Shown: piece by piece, positions 8,575 through 17,879 of the stretch | Numbering within the stretch: the first letter of the stretch is position 1 | Layout of the letters: the number at the start of each line of letters is the position of its first letter | Origin: Tilletia caries | Lineage: Eukaryota > Basidiomycota > Exobasidiomycetes > Tilletiales > Tilletiaceae | DNA length: 19,120 nucleotides | Assembly (NCBI GenBank): GCA_032718865.1 | Contig: JALUTQ010000043.1 | Span: 1-19,120, forward strand | Reading direction: 5' to 3' | Notes under the pieces: model-generated | What the model saw: only the letters and a program-made list of their open reading frames with translations | Database searches by the model: none | What the model was told of the DNA's origin: nothing | Translations under genes and position numbers: made by a program

Positions 8575-11500
8575 TCATTCAGGGCAAGTCTGCTGTCGTT
8601 TTGAAGGGCTATCCGGTTCGGCGTCAAGTCTCCGTTTCTGACCTGTTCCAACATCTGTGGTATACTTGGCGTACTGAGTTCTGGTAATTTCGGCGCAGAC
8701 GCTCAATCTGCGCAATTCCTGGGTGAGGCTGAACGGAAACTTGGGCTGATTGAGGTCATTGATCGAGATGGGCGCCAACAGGAAGAGCTTTTCGGGCCGA
8801 GTGGCTCTTGACGCAGCCACGTATGTTTCGAATCCCCCCTTTCCGTAGATCCACAACCACACCACCTTCGGCTGTAATACCCTGGGCAGAATGGATAGTC
8901 ATCGCAAATCCTGGCTGTATCGGCAGCTGACGTCTGGTGACTCGAATACCCTCGCCATCTTTTGTTGTGACGAAGTTGAATGTCGATGTAGATCTTGCGA
9001 CTGGGTAACATCCTTCGGGCAAATCGTGCAACCGCAAAGCTTCCAGGCCACCGAATCGGAGAAATACTCCTCGAGCAGTAGTCTTTCCCCATTTGTTCTT
9101 CACGATGTCGAAGCCGGCGACCGTCGCAAACGCACCGTTCGTGACGCCCATAGACAAACTCTGGTTGCCTCCTCGAAAAATGACGGGCATCCCGACGAAG
9201 AGAGGGATACGTCCGAGGCACTTGGTTTGTTTCCCACCACTGTATGAAAAAAGAGTCTCGCGTGTCTCTGCGTCCATAGATGTTGTGGCGGTGTCTTCGG
9301 CGTGAGCGACGGCGATGAACTTTCCTGTAGCCAATCCTTCTGACGTTGCTTTCTTGTGATTAAGGACCCGGACGGTCTCGTTGGTTCGGGCGAGTACGAC
9401 GGTTTCGGGGCTATCTTGTAAGGTAACGCCGGTGCTGTAGGAAGCGCTGCGGACCACATTGGTGTTGAAGAGGCGAACATCGGCATCTGTGCATTGTCGC
9501 AACCGCAATCTGGACAAAGCATTAGCCATCGTTTCGTCCTTCATCCGCATTTGTTCCGTAAACTCAACGACAGTATCGACCTGCAGCCAGGTGGCCCTTC
9601 CGAGAGCAGCTTTGCTCCCGGACTCCGCTGGTTTCCACGGTGAATATGATTTTTGTGTACAACGCAGTCTGGCCGACCGGTGGGAGTTGACACAAATCGC
9701 CAGCGAGCATGATGTTGATGCCACCGAAGGCAGTTTCGAGATTGTTCTTGCCGATGCGAAGTGCCTGGTCGATTTCGCATAGCATCTCTGAAGATGTCAT
9801 GGAGACTTCGTCCAAAAAGATCCATTGAATGTCTCGGAATACGGTCTGGAGTTTCTGGATCCTTTTTCCCTGTGACAAGATCGTGTTGATGCGCCCTTAG
9901 CTCGTCTGCTGTTTGGCTCTTCTGCTGGACCGGAATGGAGAAGGCTGCATGCTGGGTAGTTCCGCCGATTGCAGACGCTGCTTTGCCGGTTGGAGCCATG
10001 ATCATGATTCGCTTGCCCATGCCATACCGTTCCAATAGCTCTCGCAGCAAGCGGACGACAACCGTCTTTCCTGTACCTGCTGCGCCGTGCATAAGTAGGC
10101 GGAGAGGCTGCTGAGGTTTGTCTGTGATGGAAAGAGTTCGTTCAGAGAAGCGAGTTCGGAGAGACCACAGACACAAACGACTCACTGTGCATTTCGTTGA
10201 AGAATTGGTTTGCGACGATCGCAAATGCTAATCGTTGGGAGTTATTCAGCTTCCTCTCGTCTGAAAGGGCATTGATGAGCTGGTCAGAGCACGACTCGTT
10301 CCAGAATAGGCGTACGGTAGGCTGAGGCGCAATTGGGTCGCTGCGTAACGCCACATTCGCTTCCACCGTAGGCTCGCTGTTGTCCAGATTGAAGCCAAGA
10401 TTCTCTGCGAGTACTCCATGAGTTGCTTGTGGAGCTGCAGCTAACTGCTTCTTGTTGTTGTCGTACGTGGCGATTTCTCGTTTCCATACCTTGCAATGTT
10501 TGGCTGTGAACTCTGGGAAGATGTTTCTCGTCAGATCCGTATGTGCCGTGGTTTGTTTGGGTAAAGTAAACCAGCCGCTCGCGTATAACACAGACAAGTA
10601 CTCTGTTGTAGCTTTGGAAGCTGTGCCTCGCTGGTGCAGGATCGTTTCCATGTCGATGTCGGCATTGGCGTCGTCGAGGCCATGGAGGACTGGCTGAAAG
10701 TTGTCCAAAGCAGCATTGCGCGTTGCCTGCCGTTTGCGTCGAAGGTGCTATTCCGCGTCGCGTGCATCCTCGCATTCCGTTAGCGCTGCCCAATTGTCCA
10801 TGATATGCCGATGGACTGCGGGGAAGTCTTGCTTCCAGAACGCGTCTTGGTATGTTTCTTGTCCATCTTTGAGAGCGGTTGCGTGACTGAAAGGCTTGAA
10901 ATGGACAAGCATTGCTGAGCAGTACGCATCCCCGTGGGTAGGAGTTCCATCGCGTCGAGGCATCTGATTGAAGATAGCTCTAGGAATTCCGAACGACTTG
11001 GACGGGTAGTAACGATGGCAGAAATCGTCGAAATTGGGATGCGTCGAAGCCAAGAGATGGTGGTTCTTGTTCATTTTTTTCGGCTTCTTGTCGAGCTTGC
11101 AGTGTTGTACAAAATCGTAGAAGGCGAGGTGTTCTAGGGTGTCCCCGCGATGAAGGTAGTCATCGACTTGATGTGCACGCCCACTTAGAGATAAGGAGAG
11201 AAAGTGGCTTTCGTCTTCATCTCCTTCTTCATAGAGTTGGTTCGCTCGATTGTTGTTAGTCCCGTCTGGCAACAAATCCGCATTCGTGCAGGGTGGAACG
11301 TTGTTAGTGCCGTCCCGGGATGAATCCGCAGCCATGCAAGTTGCTGTGTTCACTTCAGCGTGGTCTCCGCTTAGTAGGATGTTGTCGGCGAGCCGTTCTT
11401 CCGGAGCGACGTCGTTCGATGTCAGTGGTGTACCGTATCGACGTTGGGCAACCTGTATCATCGACCCACTGAGCATCGCAACGGTTTTTGTGGCTTTTCC

Positions 11501-14500
11501 ATACGTCGCCAAGGTCGCGGACATATGTGGCCACCTGTTGGGCATGCAGTTGTCTTTCCCGGCCAAATTGCATAACGCACTTCGATAGCATCCGTTGCAC
11601 GTTGTCTGTTTCTTCTCCGAGAGCATCCAAGCGTTCAGAGACCGTCTTGATCATCTGGACCTGATTTGCCGGTGTTTCCTCCGACTTGGTTGCGTAGGTC
11701 GTTATGTATGAGGCTGCAGCCATACCACTCTTCCCGCTTTGAACAGACTTGAGGTCGTGATTGTGGCGGGTTGCCACCAAAAGGGAAGGATTGTGCCAGT
11801 TGACCGTCGCATCGTTTACTCGTGGCATGATTGAACTGGATTCGACATCGAAGAAAGGCGCTTTGTTCAGATCGTGAGGGAAGAGGAATCGACATCCGGC
11901 CTGTCCGCCCTTGTGGCACGTAGGCTGACAGCGATGCCGTTGCACTGCCTCTCCGAGAAGCTTATGATCGACCTCAAACAATCGCATGTAGTCCGGAGTG
12001 GAAGGGTCCGGACAAAGTTCCTGTCGAGGATGACGGTGTTTGTGATCGTCGGAACAGAACTGCGATGGATTGGGCAGCTCATGGGAGATGATGTCGTACA
12101 TGAATGCCAGATACCGTTCGCGGAACTCTACCTGATCTCGCATTCGTTGACGAAGATCGCTGGGATTTAGACCTCCTTCGAGCCAGATCAGGATATGTCC
12201 ATGAAGCTGGCCTCGCATCGTATGTTCTTTGACGACGAAGAACGCCGATAAGGGTCCAAGAAGACCACCTTCCGGCGTAGACTTCGACTTCCTGACGTCC
12301 CATCCGAATAGAAAGTTGAAAACGCTGGCGAGGTGAAAGTGAAAGAAGTCGGATGCGGAAACAGGATCGTCGGCAACGCGTTTTGCACGCTCGGAAGCAG
12401 ATGGAAGAGTCGGTGTGGACGTATCCAATGTGACCGAAGTGTCGCCGTAAAAAATCTGGAAGATCGGAGAATGTAGCGGGCTAGGATTCAGCGTCATGAA
12501 GAGTTGGAAGATTCCGAACTTTCCCACGTAGCTGCGAATGTCGGCTCGAGCGCGATTCATTACTGCTTTGGATCCTGGTACGTGCTGAGATACCAGCTCG
12601 CACTTTTTGAGGAGCGAGAAAATGGCGGCTTCGTCTGGAGGGAGATCCGAAAACCAACGACCGCTTAGCAGTCGTTCGTAGACAGTTTTGAGGAGATCCG
12701 CATCCATGTTTCGTAGTTCTTCAGCAAATCGGGAATGGTCTCCTGACTGACAAGTCAGGCGACTGTGGTTGTTTATCGCATGCCGTTGCTTGATGTTTGC
12801 CACCACGAAAATGTAGCTCCAATGCTGACGAAAAGCAGGATCGGCGAGGTCCAGCAAACTTGAACCCCTTCTTGCAAACGACAAGGGAACTTCGCGTTTG
12901 CCACCCAATCCGCCGACGTCCCATGGGAAGAGTGCTGGAAACATTCCTGGGAACAACTCGGGATTGTTGTAGTCGTTGACGAACGATGTTCCATGCTTGA
13001 TGACAAGGTCAGGCCGCTCCGATCCTATTGTGTTAGCCAGAGCAGCGGCCATGCGATGATGACCGGGCACCCGGACGCCATTCAGATCAACAAGTCCATG
13101 ATGCTCGAGGAAAGACCGCCCATCAGTCGCTTCCAAGTCGTCCTCGGGAAGAAGGCCGGCATGCTGTTCCATTCCCGATGTCTCTGCATCGAACAAGCTT
13201 GGTACGTTGCCTGTTTGCTGATGGACGACGTGACGCATCAGAAGCTCCGGTACATCGTTCTCCGGAAGTTGATTGAGGGCTGTTTTGTCGAGAGGAAACT
13301 GGGGATACCCTTTGAAGTTGTCACGGAGAAATCGAAACAAATCTTCCACCTTTTGTCGCCGAACCTTGAAGACGTTTCGAAGGTCGCTGATCCTTGGCTG
13401 TCTGGGCCCGATGACAAGGCAACTGACAAGAGCTGCTCCGTCGCCAACGGCCCAAGGTAGCTTGGCGGCGGTCGACACCGTGTGAAGAGGGAATGCGCAA
13501 CAGTGTCCTTTCATCACTCGAGCTCGTTCTGGAGGTGCACCGGGAGCAGACATGTCGTAAAGTCGAACGATGCAGGCGGACGCCAAATACTTTGCGCAAA
13601 GTCTCTCTTCGAACCACGTGATGTCCTGTAGGCCTGGTGGGAGCCAACCTCGAATGTTCCCGTTTGCGAGTGATAGTGGTGGGAGCTTAGGCGGAGTCTT
13701 GGAAAGGATCTGATGGCACTCAGAGCAGATGTCGAGGGTCACTGCGCCATCCTGGATGTGGACGCCTGCTGCTTCGAGTGCCAGTCCATCAACGGCATCG
13801 TGACCGAAATGAAAATGACCACCGGGTCGACTTTTGATGTGTTCGTCGTCAATCTCCAGCATGTCAAGGCTGATGTCGTCGGGTCCAATCCTTTGACAAG
13901 TCGTTGCGTGCTTTGTGAAAAGCAGATCCTTTGAGAAAGTTCGGAGAGCACATACAGCGCATGTTGGACCTGGTTCTAGAGCGGAACCTTCTCTGAACCG
14001 CCGCAGTAAGGCATCCTTCCTGTCTTGAGGTACGACCTGAGGCCACAGTCCAACGTTCCTATCTTCTGAAAAATGAAGAGAGCGGGCCGATGTCAGTATA
14101 GAGCCACATACCTTGATCTGTAGTAAAAGACTCACCAGTATCGTCGTCTGAACTGTCAGAATCAGAATCCGTAGGAAGTGATCGGAGAATATCTTGAAGG
14201 GGCTGATCATCTCTCCTACAAGAAGAAACGAGATACTGTTGAACGATCTGAATGCCGAACGTTTCTTGCATCTGGCGATGAATCGTTGGCAGACGTCGAC
14301 TGAGAGCAGACATGTCCTCATCGACGACGCGACGAAGGAAAGTTTTGATGGACTTGTGCTCTTCCTCCAGGAGAGCGGCCTGTAGCAGTGCTACCAGCTC
14401 CGGTCGATTCATCCGTCCCGCTCCTCTGTTAGGACAGCAATGTAATGCTGTGCTGCGGAGTTCTGGTGTTCGTGAATCTGAGAAGTCGTCTTGAAGCGCG

Positions 14501-14505
14501 GCCAT
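8575..14505 (-). pseudogene. Helitron Rep/helicase transposase, disrupted
   Basis: Rolling-circle transposase. Exon 1 runs from ATG 14505 to 14136 (acidic DSDSDSSDDD end), intron 14066-14135, then a long exon. In order: a Cys-rich segment (CAVCALR...CQR), a DUF6570-like region (LDICSECHQIL, about 13680-13720), the Helitron helicase-like region (NNPELFPGMFPALFPWD), the HUH motif as LHGHILIW (12183-12206; His 745 and 747 of the spliced product), and the two Rep tyrosines in YITTYATK (Tyr 910 and 914). The frame then breaks at A5 (T5 on plus, 11485-11489), and an in-frame TAG sits at 10748-10750. A 64-nt intron (10122-10185) precedes the Pif1-type helicase with Walker A GAAGTGKT (10063-10086). 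Frame breaks follow at about 9891-9897, then Walker B IFLDEVSM (about 9801-9821), about 9605-9625, and G6 (C6 on plus) at about 8838. It ends with YVAASRATRPEKL and a stop at 8575. The catalytic residues all survive. Confidence 0.92.
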
Positions 14506-14514
14506 CTTGAGCAC

Positions 14515-14640
14515 TGAAGTCAGAAGTCTGCAGAAAGGAGTAAGAGATAAAGGAGGTAAGGACAGAGAAAAAGATGAGCTGTGGTTCACGCGACTCACAG
14601 TATATATACGTTCCGTTCATCATCGTGTGCTTGTCGACAT
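14515..14640 (-). promoter_or_regulatory. Possible leader exon and intron of the Helitron gene
   Basis: An upstream ATG pair (about 14620) opens a frame MMNGTYIY that reaches a GTGAGT donor at about 14598. A CTGACTTCAG acceptor at about 14514 would join it in frame to LLKMAALQDD, the predicted N-terminus of the Helitron protein. This would be an intron of about 85 nt. The splice signals and phase agree, but the short exon has no homology support, so the conservative start remains ATG 14505. Confidence 0.35.
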
Positions 14641-14681
14641 GATGCAGATTGAAAGCAGATTCGGAGCAACTGCAAAGTGCC

Positions 14682-14791
14682 TCATTGCAGAACAGGACGC
14701 GTCGAATCGGAATCGCTGCAGATTGCAAAGGATGCAGACCGTGTGAAGTGCATGTTCTGTCGAGCCACTCTCAGTCTTGGAGATCGCCGTG
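14682..14791 (-). other. Possible last exon of the COPB2 fragment
   Basis: A GTACGT donor at 14847 and a CCTCAG acceptor at 14792 define a 56-nt intron with good signals. The next exon, in phase, would read VARQNMHFTRSASF and stop at TGA 14682-14684. QNMHFT faintly resembles the NNxAFA stretch expected at this point of coatomer beta-prime, then similarity is lost. The COPB2 homology therefore ends at 14848, or dies out by about 14750. Confidence 0.25.
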
Positions 14792-14847
14792 CTGAGGACA
14801 ATAAAGCCGTGTGAGAGGAATAAGAGGCGCTTGCGGAGGCAACGTAC

Positions 14848-17192
14848 GGGAGGTGGATGATTGGGTCGCTACCCTGCTCAGCAGCGTTCGGTCGCCCGCC
14901 GAGATTCCGAGGAGGAGGAGCGCGTTTAGATCCTTAGCCTTCTCGAAGCATTCTTGTGCGAGTGACAGGTTCCATCGCCCGATGGCCTTGTCGCCTATCG
15001 TCCGCCAGCGCGGCTCGGACCCAGTTTGTGGGCCGGTCTGAGCAATCTCGAGCGCAGTGTCAAAGTCGTCCAGAGAAACGGCAAGGTCGAATTTGCGATC
15101 AGGATCTTGTGTCACTTGCAAAGCGAGCTCCTTGTGGTCTGTGAATTATCCACCACGATCAGACATGAGTAAGCTTTCATCGCAACAATGTCGACAGCAT
15201 CAAACGATAGACGTACCTTGTGTCTCAAGGAAGCGAGCGAGCTTGTTGCGCTGATCGAGAGGCACGTTCTCCAGCATTGTAGAGGCCGCCTCCAGGTCTC
15301 CCCGCAAGATCGCCGTTTGGTACTCCACCACCGACAGGGACAGCGTAAAGCTGTAGATTCCCATATCCTGGTCCGCCATGTAGATGCGACCATGTTGTGG
15401 CAGATATCCGAGCAAGTACAACTCGCGATCGGAGTGGTGCACCGTGTTCGTCTGCTCACCGATGAGATATTGCAGTCGGTTCGAAGCCGTTGTGTACATG
15501 AAGCACTCGCCCGTCCATCGTGCTGTCCGAGCTCTGTGGGTTTGCGGTCGAGAAACCGGCGAGATCAGTACCACCGCAGCGCTTCGAAGATTCCATGCAT
15601 CCTTGTATGAGCCTACTTACGTATCAGAGATCTCGGTCATCACCTCGAATGCGTCCTCCACACCCTCGTCCTCGATCGCCTCGCCTGCGTCCAGCGCTGT
15701 GGCGTATGCATCCGCATTGTAAGCCAGGATATAGAAGGAATCTTCGCCGACGATGGCCGCCAACTCCCCCGTTGATTGACCAATAGATCTGTAAGAGGGG
15801 CGAGGAGGGTCAATGCGCCGTTCGTTTTCGAAATGAACAATCAAACTCACGTTGCGAGCGTCAACGTCAATCCGACGGACCAGCGCTCCCGACTCCCAAT
15901 CGTAGAAGCAGACGAATCCCGTACCGATAACCCCGAGCAAGTTGCCTCCCTTGACATCGACAATCTTGTATCCGATCGGGATGAGATTCGGACGCTCCTT
16001 GAAGTTCTTGAAGACCTTGATTTTCGAATCGCTCTCCTTGACGACGTAAGTGTTACTGTCGCTGGCCCATGCGAAGCCGAAACCGGGTCCGAAGGCCTTG
16101 TTGCGCCAGACGAGAGCGGTGTAGATGATGTATTCTCCATCTCCGACAACGGCGACGAAGCAGCCGTTGGGCGAGTGCACGAGGTTGGTCGCATAGACCT
16201 CGCTGCCGCCAATCTCTCGCACGCCCACATTGATGCGTTGACCATCCGCTGGAAGCTCGGCAGGGACGAGTCCGCCGAGGTTGGTGCCGAGGACCTCGGC
16301 ATTTTTGGCCCAGACGAGCTTGCCGGAGTTGTCCATGCTGACACTTGGCTCCTCCTTGCCAATCTTGATCACGACGGCACCTTCGTCGAAGCCGAGGGCG
16401 AAATCGTTCCCCGTCTTCTTGTAGGCGATGGACCAGGCGCGCTCGAGGCCGTAGTCGAGGGTGTTCTCGAGGCGGTATGTGTTGGAGTGCCAGAGCTTGA
16501 TTGTGCCGTCCTCGGAGCCGGAGATGATGAGGGGCAGGGACGTGTGAAAGACGGCGTAGGAGACGTTGGAGGTGTGACCCTCGAGGGTCTGGACACATGA
16601 TTTCGAGAGGTAGTCCCAGATCTTGACGGTGCGGTCGTCGCCGGTGGTGATGAGGTATGGCTTGTCGGAGCCATGGTAGTATTCAACGTAGTTTACGCCC
16701 TTGTCGTGTACCTCGAGGGTGTAGTTTGCTTGCGAGGAGCCCAGACTCCAGACTTTGACTGTGCGGTCGAGACAGGATGATGCGAATGTGTTGGAGTCCT
16801 TCGGGTTGAAGGCGAGGTTCATTATGGAGTGGGGGTGGCCCTCGAAGGTATGTGGGAGGAATGAGGAGTGAGCGCATCGATCTGAGAACGAGCGAGAGAG
16901 AGAAACGTACCTGGACATGCCTCCAGTTCTTGTCCCACTCCCACAGCTTGATGGTCATGTCGTCCGAACCGGTCAGGAGGAGGGACGCTGTTGGGTGCAC
17001 GGCCATGGAGCGGATGTAGTCGGGATGGGCCTCGAAGGCGGTAACCTTCTCGTGGGTGTTGTAATTGGAGCAGCGGAAAAAGAAGTCATCTGAGCCGGCG
17101 ACGAACCATTTGTTCCGTGCGATGAACTTGACGCAGCGGACGGGCACCTTGGAGACGTCGAAGGTCTTGACGAGTGCGCCGGTCTCGTAGCT
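14848..17192 (-). pseudogene. COPB2/SEC27: Coatomer subunit beta-prime, both ends missing
   Basis: COPI vesicle coat subunit. Five exons fit: 17192-16911, 16840-15851, 15788-15621, 15533-15217, 15138-14848, about 680 codons against roughly 830-900 in complete proteins. WD40 repeats are clear (AGSDDFFFRCSNYNTHEKV, TGSDDMTIKLWEWDKNW, CLDRTVKVWSLGSS, TGDDRTVKIWDYLSKSC, SGSEDGTIKLWHSNTYR), followed by the coatomer WD-associated region (DNSGKLVWAKN; YLLGYLPQHGRIYMADQD; WNLSLAQECFEKAKDLNAL). Defects: about 40 N-terminal residues are absent, and the frame starts just after TGA (17193-17195) where a Trp codon is expected before SYETGALVKTF. The acceptor of the first intron is altered, so splicing at TTCGAG|GG (16841) would skip three conserved residues. 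A one-base deletion after the second intron (about 15776-15780) changes frame. The C-terminal 100-200 residues are missing past 14848. It lies in the same orientation as the Helitron and ends about 340 bp upstream of it. Confidence 0.9.
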
Positions 17193-17199
17193 TCAGATG

Positions 17200-17398
17200 T
17201 TGAGGTGGTGCTGGCGCTGCTGTTGGTCGTCGTGCTGCTGCTAGTGCCGGTATTGGTGGTGGTAGCGCTGCTGCCGGCGCTGCTGCTGGATGCTGCTGCT
17301 GGCGCTGCCGGTGGTGGTAATGCTGCTGCTGGTGATGGTGGCACTGCTGACGGTGGTAGTGGTGGTGATGCTGGTAGTCGTGCTGCTGTTGTTGCTTG
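17200..17398. repeat. Imperfect (CTG/GTG)n triplet repeat, about 200 bp
   Basis: The plus strand is dominated by CTG, GTG and GCT triplets. Runs such as GCTGCTGCTG are interrupted by GGTGGT blocks. It occupies exactly the place where the first COPB2 coding exon would be expected (minus strand, Ser/Thr/Ala-rich in translation). It may have expanded into, or replaced, the 5' end of the gene. The long frames it creates on both strands are compositional, not genes. Confidence 0.8.
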
Positions 17399-17432
17399 GA
17401 ACATCTACATAATCTACGTATGCTATGCAGGA

Positions 17433-17448
17433 GGAAGGAAGGAAGGAA
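17433..17448. repeat. (GGAA)4 microsatellite
   Basis: Four perfect GGAA units within a purine-rich stretch. Confidence 0.8.
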
Positions 17449-17755
17449 GCAAAGACGGAAGGGCTATGGAGGAGGAAGAAAAGAATGAGCAGCGCAGCAA
17501 CGGAGGCCACGGACGGAGAAGCACGGTGTGAGACTGTGATTACGCTGGTAGTGGCCCGGGGGGGAGAAGTGGACGAATGCTGTCGTGAACAACGAGGAGA
17601 AGGAAATTGGGCAATGTATGAATTCCGAGTCTGAGAGGTTGAAGAGCGGAAAAAGATGCTGCGAGAAACCGAGAAGAGGCAGCAGATGAGCGCAGCGTTG
17701 CGCGCGCGCCGGGAGGTGGACGGATGGGTGTTGTGCAGGACGTCGATACGAATGT

Positions 17756-17798
17756 GTGATGGTGATGGTGATGGTGATGGTGAGTGGTGATGGTGACG
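17756..17798. repeat. (GTGATG)n microsatellite
   Basis: Four to five GTGATG-like units, then GTGAGTGGTGATGGTGACGG. This is followed shortly by an 11-base G run at 17827-17837. Histidine- or Ser/Pro-rich minus-strand translations here are artefacts of the repeat. Confidence 0.8.
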
Positions 17799-17862
17799 GA
17801 CGGTCGGACGCGCTCGAGAAGCAAGCGGGGGGGGGGGAGATTTCGCACTCTGGTGAGGCTGC

Positions 17863-17872
17863 CCTTTATATA
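17863..17872 (-). promoter_or_regulatory. TATA box (TATATAAAGG), minus strand
   Basis: TATATAAAGG on the minus strand lies about 670 bp upstream of the first surviving COPB2 codons, with a C-rich tract about 25 bp downstream. It could be the original promoter of the COPB2 gene or of a lost first exon. No usable ATG with coatomer-like sequence follows it. Confidence 0.35.
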
Positions 17873-17879
17873 GGTGCGA

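Larger units (their letters stand above)
8575..14640 (-). mobile_element. Autonomous-type Helitron (coding core)
   Basis: The extent covers the transposase gene plus a plausible leader exon. Helitrons end in 5'-TC and 3'-CTRR after a short hairpin and insert between A and T without target duplication; no pair of ends could be fixed by eye. On the minus strand the 5' end should lie above about 14640 and the 3' end below 8575. If the COPB2 and H2A fragments were captured, the element would extend into 14.6-18.4 kb and/or 8.1-8.5 kb. Confidence 0.75.

Noticed and set aside
11485..11489. Programmed ribosomal frameshift in the Helitron gene
   Set aside because: A one-base skip at an A5 run is possible, but four similar breaks in the same gene make programmed shifting implausible.
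15776..16600. Long plus-strand open frame (274 codons) opposite COPB2
   Set aside because: It is antisense to well-conserved WD40 coding sequence, has biased acidic composition and no recognisable domain.
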